Of a stretch of 7,685 bases of DNA, positions 1 through 5,485 are shown piece by piece. This DNA is from Chlamydiales bacterium (GTDB lineage: Bacteria; Chlamydiota; Chlamydiia; Chlamydiales; FEN-1388), in the NCBI GenBank assembly GCA_021372185.1, contig JAJFUY010000298.1, positions 1-7,685 on the forward strand. Reading direction: 5' to 3'. The number at the start of each line of letters is the position of its first letter. Within the stretch, counting starts at the first letter, position 1. The translations under genes were made by a program, and so were the position numbers. The notes beneath the pieces are model-generated. The model had not been told where the DNA came from. It did not search any database and saw only the letters and a list, made by a program, of their open reading frames with translations.

Positions 1-371
1 GTAACGTTGACAATAATGCCGCATCGAGCATATGTGGATTTACCAATGCAGAAGGCCAATACGGTTCGTGGAATGCGAAAATACTCCACGCTACGAGCTA
101 AGGCAAAGGAGTTTGGCGGGATGATGCATTCTTCAGTAACCATGTCAACAAAGGCACGATCGTGGAAATTCTTGGGGTCAACGACTGTGTTGTAGACGTT
201 TGTGAACACTTTAAATTCATTAGCGACTCGTATGTCATAGCCAAAACTAGATAGGCCATAGCTTACAATTTTGTTGCCGTCTTCTGTGTAGCGCACAAGG
301 TGGTCTACAAACGGTTCAATCATTTTAGATTTTTTTGCTTCTTTACGAATCCAGTGATCAGGTTTTACCAT
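1..371 (-). CDS. dcd: dCTP deaminase, 3' end cut off by the window edge
   Basis: Deaminates dCTP to dUTP in the cytoplasm, feeding dUMP/dTMP synthesis (known for the family). Translating the minus strand from ATG at 371 gives 123 codons without a stop, and the partial next codon (AC-) must be Thr. Recognisable family blocks are MIEPFV (residues 17-22), SYGLSSFGYDIR (37-48), EFKVFTN (52-58), VVDPKNF (63-69), IIPPNSFALARSVEYFRIPR (83-102) and GKSTYARCGIIVNV (110-123). Ser112 and Arg116 align with the active-site Ser111 and Arg115 of the E. coli enzyme. The catalytic Glu (E. coli E138) would lie just beyond the edge. The family is usually about 185-195 aa, so roughly one third is missing. The start is supported by an AGAGGA ribosome site at 379-384, 7 nt upstream. 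It sits 40 nt downstream of the Nudix gene on the same strand, so the two are probably co-transcribed. The bifunctional dCTP deaminase/dUTPase version cannot be excluded without the C-terminus. Confidence 0.95.
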   Translation of the reverse strand, partial: MVKPDHWIRKEAKKSKMIEPFVDHLVRYTEDGNKIVSYGLSSFGYDIRVANEFKVFTNVYNTVVDPKNFHDRAFVDMVTEECIIPPNSFALARSVEYFRIPRTVLAFCIGKSTYARCGIIVNV

Positions 372-411
372 ATATTCATCCTCTACTCATTTTGCACCAG
401 AATACCCCCGA

Positions 412-906
412 TTAGTTATTTAGCGGAAGCCCCAACCTTGATAAAAGATACCTAAATGAAAGTATTGGGTGAGAAAGGATAGTTTTTATGGCCTGGTAAT
501 AGGTGAGGTTATCCATGAAATAGGCCCTTGAGGGTAGGTTTTGAAGGGCAATGTCGAGCCACGAGCGATGAAGGAAAAAAAATGTGGCAGGAAGAGTATT
601 TAGTGAAAAGAAGGCAACTTCTTGGCTTTCAGGCTGTGGAACGAGCACAAAATCGCGCGTAATTACCTTACATTCAAATACATGCGCACATGAACCTAAT
701 CGGTTAATAGGTAGCCAAACCCCCACTTTCCGAGTGATGGCAACATCTAATCCCGTCTCTTCTTTTGCCTCCCGAATTGCGGCAATTTCGGGGGTCTCTC
801 CATCATCAATTCCGCCCCCAGGCAGTACCCAGACGGGTACATCGCGCCTTTTGACAAGGAGAATTTTTTCATCATAGAAAATAATTGTTAAAGCTGCTTC
901 TTTCAT
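412..906 (-). CDS. Nudix hydrolase (MutT-like), 164 aa
   Basis: Nudix enzymes cleave nucleoside-diphosphate-linked compounds (NTPs, oxidised dNTPs, NDP-sugars and others); the substrate here is not evident. Starting at ATG 906, the Nudix box is perfect: G31-x5-E37-x7-R45-E46-A-K-E49-E50-T-G52-L53, preceded by WVLPGGG (26-32). The Glu residues E46, E49 and E50 form the Mg2+ site in the family. The fold core ends near residue 115. A hydrophobic and basic tail of about 50 residues follows, longer than in minimal MutT. The open frame continues upstream to 1074, but that extension is antisense to the tRNA and its terminator and carries no domain sequence, so I reject it. ATG 939 (175 aa) is an alternative start. 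Neither start has a good ribosome site. The following dcd gene is 40 nt downstream, suggesting a nucleotide-pool operon (inference). Confidence 0.9.
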   Translation of the reverse strand: MKEAALTIIFYDEKILLVKRRDVPVWVLPGGGIDDGETPEIAAIREAKEETGLDVAITRKVGVWLPINRLGSCAHVFECKVITRDFVLVPQPESQEVAFFSLNTLPATFFFLHRSWLDIALQNLPSRAYFMDNLTYYQAIKTILSHPILSFRYLLSRLGLPLNN

Positions 907-929
907 AAATTGTTGCTTTGTTATATACT
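902..929 (+). promoter_or_regulatory. Possible promoter of tRNA-Leu
   Basis: TATACT (924-929) is a good -10 element, with TTCATA (902-907, 4 of 6) 16 nt upstream as a -35. The predicted start near 936 would give a tRNA 5' leader of about 8 nt. It overlaps the Nudix start codon (904-906) and the proposed Nudix -10, so the two divergent transcripts would compete for polymerase. No experimental support. Confidence 0.4.
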
Positions 930-948
930 GATTGAACATTTTTGCCCA
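920..948 (-). promoter_or_regulatory. Possible Nudix promoter, divergent to the tRNA
   Basis: On the minus strand, TGGGCA (948-943, 4 of 6 matches to TTGACA) is separated by 17 nt from TATAAC (925-920). Transcription would begin near 913, giving a leader of only about 7 nt before ATG 906. This fits the absence of a ribosome site there. The -35 would lie within the first bases of the tRNA gene. The assignment rests only on consensus matching. Confidence 0.3.
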
Positions 949-1025
949 GGTGGTGAAATTGGCAGACACGCCAGACTTAGGATCTGGTACCGTGAGGTGT
1001 GTAGGTTCGAGTCCTATCCTGGGCA
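944..1025 (+). tRNA. tRNA-Leu, anticodon UAG
   Basis: A complete class II tRNA of 82 nt. The acceptor stem GCCCAGG (944-950) pairs with CCTGGGC (1018-1024), followed by discriminator A1025. The anticodon stem CCAGA/TCTGG (971-975/983-987) encloses loop CTTAGGA with anticodon TAG at 978-980, reading CUN leucine codons. The long variable arm (988-1000) folds as ACC-GTGA-GGT, as expected for leucine. The T arm GTAGG/CCTAT (1001-1005/1013-1017) holds loop TTCGAGT. The 3' CCA is not encoded and must be added enzymatically. An intrinsic terminator follows 2 nt later, so it is probably a single-gene transcript. Confidence 0.97.
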
Positions 1026-1027
1026 AT

Positions 1028-1068
1028 AATCCCTCAGTAAAGCAATTTACTGAGGGATTTTCTTTTTT
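1028..1068 (+). terminator. Intrinsic terminator of tRNA-Leu
   Basis: A perfect 14-bp stem (1028-1041 with 1046-1059) is closed by a GCAA tetraloop of the GNRA class and followed by a T-rich tract with one C interruption (to 1068). The minus-strand side lacks a T tract, so it should work only for plus-strand transcription. It insulates the hydrolase gene from the tRNA transcript. Confidence 0.95.
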
Positions 1069-1079
1069 AAACAATTTAT

Positions 1080-1108
1080 TTGTCTTTTGGGAGCATTAAA
1101 GCTATACA
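1080..1108 (+). promoter_or_regulatory. Candidate promoter of the YheT-like hydrolase gene
   Basis: TTGTCT (1080-1085) lies exactly 17 nt before TATACA (1103-1108), a sigma70-like pair placed right after the tRNA terminator. Transcription would start about at 1115, directly in front of ATG 1116. The TTG at 1080 could be misread as a start codon of a longer frame, but here it looks more like part of the -35 box. Confidence 0.45.
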
Positions 1109-1115
1109 AAAGATT

Positions 1116-2036
1116 ATGCAAACATTAAATTTTCGCCCACATTTCGGTCTCTCTTCTGGTCACTTACAGACTATACTGGTGTCTTATGTGGCACCGCCGG
1201 AGGCGCCTCCATCTAGTAACTGGCATGTAGCCTTAGATGATTCTGATGCATTATCTTGCCAAGTTTCTACCCCTTTTCATTTTACAAAGATAGTGGTGCT
1301 GGTTCATGGCCTTGGTGGATGCCACACCTCTAATTATATGGTGAGATTAGCGCGAAAATTCTATGACAACAATGTAAAGGTGGTGCGCGTAAACCTACGC
1401 GGCTGCGGTTCAGGAATAGGTTTATCATCACGCCCCTATCATGGCGGTAGAAGCGATGACCTACTAGCAGTACTCAAGGCGCTAAAAAGCCTTCATCCTC
1501 ATACAGATATACACCTCATAGGCTTTTCACTAGGGGCCAATATTGCCCTAAAGTTAGCAGGAGAGCTAGGATCAGACGCTTCAAAGCTGTTACAACAAAC
1601 AATAGCCGTCTGCCCGCCAGTTGACTTAGGGCTTACTGTATCGCGCATGCAAAAGTTCCGCAACTCCATCTACCATGCTTATTTTTTAAAAAAAGTGTGT
1701 CACCAGGCAAAACCCTGGCTCAGAACCCCTGTACGCTCGATTTATGAGTTTGATGACCAAATAACCGCCCGCAATTGGGGCTTTACAGGCGCAGAAGACT
1801 ACTATAAACGCTCAAGCAGCCGTTATTTCCTCTCGAGAATAAAGCACCCCTGCAAGGTGCTCTTTGCAGAAGACGACCCCTTCATAGCCAAAGAACTCAT
1901 CGAACTTGCCCACAACATGCCCCTAGAGCTCTTTACCACCAAACACGGCGGCCACATGGGCTTTTTAGGCAAAACCAAAGAACACTCCACCCACTGGCTC
2001 GACCAGCAACTCTTCTCCTGGCTCAACCTCTCCTAA
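1116..2036 (+). CDS. YheT-family alpha/beta-fold hydrolase, 306 aa
   Basis: Probable serine hydrolase of the YheT/ABHD1-3 group, whose members act on ester or acyl substrates; the exact substrate is unknown. Numbering from ATG 1116: the N-terminal FRPHFGLSSGHLQT segment (6-19) is characteristic of the family. VHGLGG (63-68) is the oxyanion-loop region. GFSLGAN carries the nucleophile Ser138. AEDDPF carries the acid Asp (D253 or D254), and GGHMGF carries His280. The catalytic triad is thus intact, and the length compares with about 340 aa for E. coli YheT. An in-frame TTG at 1080 would add 12 residues (318 aa), but that stretch overlaps the proposed promoter and lies before the conserved N-terminus. 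No clear ribosome site precedes either start. The last roughly 180 nt are C-rich. No terminator is seen before the desaturase, 93 nt downstream. Confidence 0.9.
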   Translation: MQTLNFRPHFGLSSGHLQTILVSYVAPPEAPPSSNWHVALDDSDALSCQVSTPFHFTKIVVLVHGLGGCHTSNYMVRLARKFYDNNVKVVRVNLRGCGSGIGLSSRPYHGGRSDDLLAVLKALKSLHPHTDIHLIGFSLGANIALKLAGELGSDASKLLQQTIAVCPPVDLGLTVSRMQKFRNSIYHAYFLKKVCHQAKPWLRTPVRSIYEFDDQITARNWGFTGAEDYYKRSSSRYFLSRIKHPCKVLFAEDDPFIAKELIELAHNMPLELFTTKHGGHMGFLGKTKEHSTHWLDQQLFSWLNLS

Positions 2037-2059
2037 CGGCTGTATATTTTGCTGAAATG

Positions 2060-2094
2060 ACGGTTTTTTGTATCAAAAGTAAACGGTTTCGTAT
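2060..2094 (+). repeat. Imperfect direct repeat in front of the desaturase gene
   Basis: ACGGTTTTTTGTAT (2060-2073) recurs as ACGGTTTCGTAT (2083-2094), with starts 23 nt apart, about two helical turns. The copies differ by a 2-base gap and one substitution. It sits in the desaturase promoter region and could be a tandem regulator site, but it is short and AT-rich, so chance is possible. Confidence 0.35.
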
Positions 2095-2099
2095 ATGAT
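2068..2099 (+). promoter_or_regulatory. Weak promoter candidate for desaturase-phzF
   Basis: TTGTAT (2068-2073) and TATATG (2092-2097) are spaced by 18 nt; an alternative -10 is TATGAT (2094-2099). Transcription would start near 2104, leaving a leader of about 25 nt with a good AGGAG ribosome site (2120-2124). It overlaps both copies of the direct repeat described here. No intrinsic terminator is visible in this 93-nt gap, so read-through from the hydrolase gene is also possible. Confidence 0.3.
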
Positions 2100-2129
2100 A
2101 AGACTTTTAAAATTCTAATAGGAGATCAT

Positions 2130-3302
2130 ATGCGGATAAGAGACTATAACTGGCGGCCAGCTAGCCTTTTTGTTTTGATATACCACGTTGTGCTGTTATT
2201 TGCGCTTCCGATCTACTTTTATTACAATTCGCCTTCTTGGGGTATGTGGACAGCGACGATTATCCTGTACTTTGCAACAGGCATGAGCATTACAGGCGGC
2301 TATCACCGTTTTTACTCACACCAAGCCTATAAGGCACACCCAATAGCTGAGTGGTTCTTAGTATTTTTTGGCAGCATGGCCTGCCAGGGCAGCATTTTGC
2401 GTTGGTCATATGAGCACCGTATCCACCATGCCTATGTTGATACAGACAAAGATCCCTACTCTATCAATAAAGGGTTTTGGTTTGCACACGTGCTATGGCT
2501 ATTTCATCACCCAAAGCCTATCGAAAATAAAGTTGTTTCTGATCTTTTGCGTAACCCACTAGTAGCCTTTCAGCACAAGTACTACAAATACCTGATGTTT
2601 GGTACAAACATTATGGCCTTTTTGTTTGTAGGCTGGTTGTTAAATGACTACTTAGGTGCATTTGTTATTTCTTGGTGGCTACGTCTTCTTTGTCTGCACC
2701 ACTCAACATGGTTTATTAATTCACTTGCCCACACATGGGGCGCTCGTACCTTTAGCTCTGAGCAGACTGCAGTTGATAACTTTATCATCTCGCTTCTTAC
2801 CTTTGGCGAAGGCTACCATAACTACCACCATACATTTGCTAACGACTATCGTAACGGTATCCGCTGGTACCATTTTGACCCCACCAAGTGGATGATCTGG
2901 ACATTTAACCGCCTAGGCCTTGCGTCAAGTCTTAAGCGTGTAAACGAATATCACGTAAAAGAACGTATGCTCGATGAGAAAAAAGGTGAAGTGCTAGATG
3001 CCCTAAAAGCATCACTCATCACAAGAAAAGATGAAATTAGCTCTACAATCTCTCACGTAAGTGAAGAGATTACCAAAAAGCTTGCTAAAGCTCGTGAGCA
3101 GATCGAACAATACGCGGCCGAAAAAAATAGCGGCACTGCATGTAAAGATCAGCTTAAAAAATACACGCGTGAAATTAAGACTTTACAAAAGAGCATCCGC
3201 GTAGACTGGAAACAGTTTAAGCAGTTGTATAAGTATGTAATGAGTCAGTCAGCTCCTGTAAAAGCAGCTCATGCTCATCACGCACATCATGCAGCAGAGT
3301 AA
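2130..3302 (+). CDS. Acyl-CoA delta-9-type fatty acid desaturase with coiled-coil, His-rich C-terminal tail (390 aa)
   Basis: Membrane di-iron enzyme that introduces a cis double bond into acyl chains, adjusting membrane fluidity (family knowledge). All metal-ligand motifs of the SCD/Ole1/DesC group are present: HRFYSH (H59, H64), HRIHH (H96, H99, H100), NSLAH (N197, H201) and HNYHH (H230, H233, H234). Hydrophobic spans lie near residues 11-31, 38-56, 76-90, 155-172 and 175-192. The catalytic core ends around residue 265. Unlike Ole1 there is no cytochrome b5 domain. Instead residues about 270-372 are charged and helix-forming, probably coiled coil, and the last residues (380-388) are AHAHHAHHA. 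An AGGAG site 5 nt before ATG supports the start. The electron donor is not encoded nearby. The phzF-like gene follows after 6 nt, indicating co-transcription. Confidence 0.95.
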   Translation: MRIRDYNWRPASLFVLIYHVVLLFALPIYFYYNSPSWGMWTATIILYFATGMSITGGYHRFYSHQAYKAHPIAEWFLVFFGSMACQGSILRWSYEHRIHHAYVDTDKDPYSINKGFWFAHVLWLFHHPKPIENKVVSDLLRNPLVAFQHKYYKYLMFGTNIMAFLFVGWLLNDYLGAFVISWWLRLLCLHHSTWFINSLAHTWGARTFSSEQTAVDNFIISLLTFGEGYHNYHHTFANDYRNGIRWYHFDPTKWMIWTFNRLGLASSLKRVNEYHVKERMLDEKKGEVLDALKASLITRKDEISSTISHVSEEITKKLAKAREQIEQYAAEKNSGTACKDQLKKYTREIKTLQKSIRVDWKQFKQLYKYVMSQSAPVKAAHAHHAHHAAE

Positions 3303-3308
3303 CAATAC

Positions 3309-4223
3309 ATGAGATCTTACAGCATACACCACGTAGACGCCTTTACAAGTAAGCCTTTTGAAGGTAACTCAAGTCTTGTGGTGTTTGATGCTGAAACGCT
3401 CTCAGAAACTGAAATGGCAAAGATCGCTCAAGAAATGAACCTTTCTGAGACGGTCTTTGTTCTTCCTGCCTCACAAAGTACAAATCCACCAGCAGATTTT
3501 CGCCTGCGCTTTTTAACAAAATCAGGTGACGAAGTAAAATTTTGCGCTCACGCAGCAGTAGCGGCCCTTTTTGCCCTTGCCAAAGCCGAAAAATTTGGCA
3601 TGACCCGGCCCGGGCAGTACCAATTTCATGTGCAGACTAATGCTGGCGTCGTGCCACTATTAGTAGATGCAGCAAATTTAGATGTGCCTCTTATATCGTA
3701 TGATCTACCTCAAATAGATTTGAATATTGCACCGTATGACCATCGCGATTTAGCAGATGCTTTGGGGATCGAAGTTGATTTTCTAGACCACACCAAGCCC
3801 GTCATGATTGAGCGCACCAACAACCACGTCTACTTTGTAACACCATCACTCAAAGATTTAGGCAAGCTCGCCATAGACCAAAAAAAAGCCAAAGAATTTG
3901 CCCAAAAAGACCGCCTAGTAATTTTTTGCGCCCTCACGCCCCACACCTTTGACGCCCAAAACCAGGTACATTGCCGCTCATTTTGCCCACTACTTGGCAT
4001 AGACGAAGACCCATTTACAGGCTCAATGCAAGGTGGAGTTGCCGCTTATCTCTTTAAGCATCAGATGGTAGACACAAGACTGGCAATGATAGGGAGCGAA
4101 CAGGGACACTTCGTAGGCCGCCCGGGCCAAGTGCTTTTAGAAATTAAGAAAACCCCGCAATTTACCTGCAAACTTCACGCTCGCGCCGTTCAGCTCTACT
4201 CCGCCAAACTCACTTTGCCTTAA
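3309..4223 (+). CDS. PhzF-family (phenazine biosynthesis-like) isomerase, 304 aa
   Basis: Full-length member of the PhzF/diaminopimelate-epimerase-fold family, which includes the phenazine isomerase PhzF and many proteins of unknown substrate. Seen in sequence: VDAFTSKPFEGN (9-20), NLSETVF with the putative catalytic Glu47, CAHAA with His81 (usually CGHAT), EDPFTGS with Asp234 (233-239), and the C-terminal EQGHFVGRPG block (264-273). E47, H81 and D234 correspond to E45, H74 and D208 of PhzF by motif. No other phenazine genes are present, so a phenazine role is unlikely. The spacing of 6 nt after the desaturase implies one transcript; only a weak GAG-type ribosome site at 3297-3299 is visible, consistent with translational coupling. 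Its last 14 nt overlap the convergent 88-aa gene. Codons around 3780-3970 are C-rich compared with its first third. Confidence 0.9.
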   Translation: MRSYSIHHVDAFTSKPFEGNSSLVVFDAETLSETEMAKIAQEMNLSETVFVLPASQSTNPPADFRLRFLTKSGDEVKFCAHAAVAALFALAKAEKFGMTRPGQYQFHVQTNAGVVPLLVDAANLDVPLISYDLPQIDLNIAPYDHRDLADALGIEVDFLDHTKPVMIERTNNHVYFVTPSLKDLGKLAIDQKKAKEFAQKDRLVIFCALTPHTFDAQNQVHCRSFCPLLGIDEDPFTGSMQGGVAAYLFKHQMVDTRLAMIGSEQGHFVGRPGQVLLEIKKTPQFTCKLHARAVQLYSAKLTLP

Positions 4224-4476
4224 GAGCGCGCTTTGCGGTTTCATAGTGCAATTTGCTCTGCTGCAGTTCGTTTGTAACAGATTCTATTTCTTTATAAACC
4301 TGTTTTCTTTCATTTGACGCCGATATCCGTTTTAGCGGTCCAAGGGATTGTATTTTTGCGTCTAGCTTATGAACTTTTTCAGTCAGTTCTTTGAGCTGAT
4401 GTTCTTTTGCTTCATAGCTTTTGATAAGCGCATGTAAATATTCTCGAGGTGAGGAATCTCCACTAATTGATGCCAT
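4210..4476 (-). CDS. Small coiled-coil (helical hairpin) protein, 88 aa, function unknown
   Basis: I do not recognise this family. After a short N-terminus (MASISGDSSP) it is almost entirely charged helix: residues about 11-45 and 52-87, separated by a Gly-Pro-containing turn (LGPLKRISASN, 45-55). That suggests an antiparallel helical hairpin with heptad leucines. No signal peptide, membrane segment or cysteines are present. The gene is real on two grounds: a strong GGGAGGA ribosome site (4484-4490) 7 nt before ATG, and a position 17 nt after the 307-aa gene in the same orientation, so the two are probably co-expressed. Its 3' end overlaps the phzF-like gene by 14 nt, tail to tail. Small helical hairpins can act as partners or chaperones of a neighbour protein, but here that is only a guess. 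Confidence 0.75.
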   Translation of the reverse strand: MASISGDSSPREYLHALIKSYEAKEHQLKELTEKVHKLDAKIQSLGPLKRISASNERKQVYKEIESVTNELQQSKLHYETAKRALKAK

Positions 4477-4493
4477 ATAAATGTCCTCCCTGA

Positions 4494-5417
4494 TTAACGA
4501 AGTTTCTTAGCAACTTCTTGGTATAATTCAGTATATGGATGATTAGTTTGTGACTGCAATTGAATGTAGTTTTTGATGTCCTGGTGTGAGCCATTATTCA
4601 TGTTGTCAGCAAAATTATTTATAAACCCATCCAATTTGTCAGCGTCAACCATGTGACTTAGCTGCTCAAGGGCAAAAAGCTGAGTAGGCGCAGGGCATTT
4701 GCTAAAAGCCTGAGAGGCTTTACCAGGTGTCGTTGCGGCAAGCATAGTAGCCAGCTGTCTGACATTTTCCATAATAGGTGCATGAGATTGCTTTGAAAGT
4801 GGAAAAGTGTTTTTGAGATAGCTACTAAAAGCCTTATCCCAACCACTAGTTGCCCAAGGAATGTCAATATTGGTTGCAGAACCAACTACCCAGCCCATCT
4901 TTGAGCGATCAGCCGGATTTTGCTGAGCCCAATTGGCAATTTCAGGGGAGGAAGTATCTTCTGCTTCTTCTACAGGAGGCACAGCCCTATCTTCATCAAT
5001 TACCATCTCTTCTTCTGTGCTGCCGTGTAAAGGCACAGGAGGTGGGGCATCTTTTAATACTTCATATGTTTCTAAAAGAATGTCCTTTTTCTCCACACTA
5101 TGATTCTTAGCAAAGGCAAGCCCAATAGCTTTGACAAGAACATCTTTTGCTTGAGGATTTACCCCACTAGACAGCTTATCTTTTAAAAGACCAAGCTGCT
5201 CAGTAGAAAACCAACGAAGGGTTTCAGCATCCATGGTACCTGCATTAAGCCGCTCTAAAAGCTTAGTAGCCACTTTATCGTCACTAGAAAAAACCTTAAG
5301 AACTTTGGCCTTAATCCACCCAGCCCCAGGGCGGCAGGAAGCGTTAGCAACTTCGGGCTGTTCTTTCACTAAATTTTCATATATTCGAGTCGCGTGTGTA
5401 TGTAAAATGTTAGTCAT
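4494..5417 (-). CDS. Hypothetical two-domain helical protein with acidic proline-rich linker, 307 aa
   Basis: No recognisable family. The sequence suggests an N-terminal helical region (1-122), a low-complexity linker (124-158) rich in Pro and Glu with PPPVPL and EEEMVIDED, and a second helical region (160-307). There is no signal peptide, membrane helix or enzyme motif. A faint similarity links LERLNAGTMDAETLRWF (54-70) with LEQLSHMVDADKLDGF (250-265), a possible internal duplication. ATG 5417 has an excellent GGGAGG site (5423-5428) 5 nt upstream. It lies 68 nt after the glycosyltransferase gene on the same strand and 17 nt before the 88-aa coiled-coil gene. The domain-linker-domain design and poor conservation resemble adaptor or host-interaction proteins, but nothing in the sequence proves this. 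Confidence 0.8.
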   Translation of the reverse strand: MTNILHTHATRIYENLVKEQPEVANASCRPGAGWIKAKVLKVFSSDDKVATKLLERLNAGTMDAETLRWFSTEQLGLLKDKLSSGVNPQAKDVLVKAIGLAFAKNHSVEKKDILLETYEVLKDAPPPVPLHGSTEEEMVIDEDRAVPPVEEAEDTSSPEIANWAQQNPADRSKMGWVVGSATNIDIPWATSGWDKAFSSYLKNTFPLSKQSHAPIMENVRQLATMLAATTPGKASQAFSKCPAPTQLFALEQLSHMVDADKLDGFINNFADNMNNGSHQDIKNYIQLQSQTNHPYTELYQEVAKKLR

Positions 5418-5442
5418 AAAAACCTCCCTTCCTAGTTACTTT

Positions 5443-5472
5443 AATATTCCCACAAACCCCTTAATATGTAAA
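5443..5472 (-). promoter_or_regulatory. Weak promoter candidate for the 307-aa/88-aa gene pair
   Basis: On the minus strand TTTACA (5472-5467) is followed after 18 nt by AATATT (5448-5443); an alternative -10 is TATTAA (5446-5441). It lies in the AT-rich 68-nt gap behind the glycosyltransferase gene. No terminator hairpin is present in this gap, so transcription from upstream may also continue through. Confidence 0.3.
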
Positions 5473-5485
5473 TATTATTTTAATT

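Noticed and set aside
7..195. 62-aa plus-strand open frame at the left edge
   Set aside because: It lies antisense to the clearly conserved dCTP deaminase sequence and has no recognisable motif.
584..877. 97-aa plus-strand open frame
   Set aside because: Shadow of the Nudix gene, whose Nudix box is perfect on the opposite strand.
907..1074. N-terminal extension of the Nudix frame up to 1074
   Set aside because: It would be read through the antisense of the tRNA-Leu and its terminator; the Nudix fold begins at or just after ATG 906.
1080..1115. TTG start adding 12 residues to the YheT-like hydrolase
   Set aside because: It lacks a ribosome site, overlaps a well-spaced promoter candidate and precedes the conserved N-terminus; kept only as an alternative.
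3309..4223. Phenazine biosynthesis locus
   Set aside because: Only a PhzF-fold protein is present; no other phz gene is in the window, and most PhzF-family members are unrelated to phenazines.
4224..4236. GC-rich palindrome AGCGCGCT after the PhzF-like gene as a terminator
   Set aside because: No loop-forming stem of useful length and no T tract on either strand.
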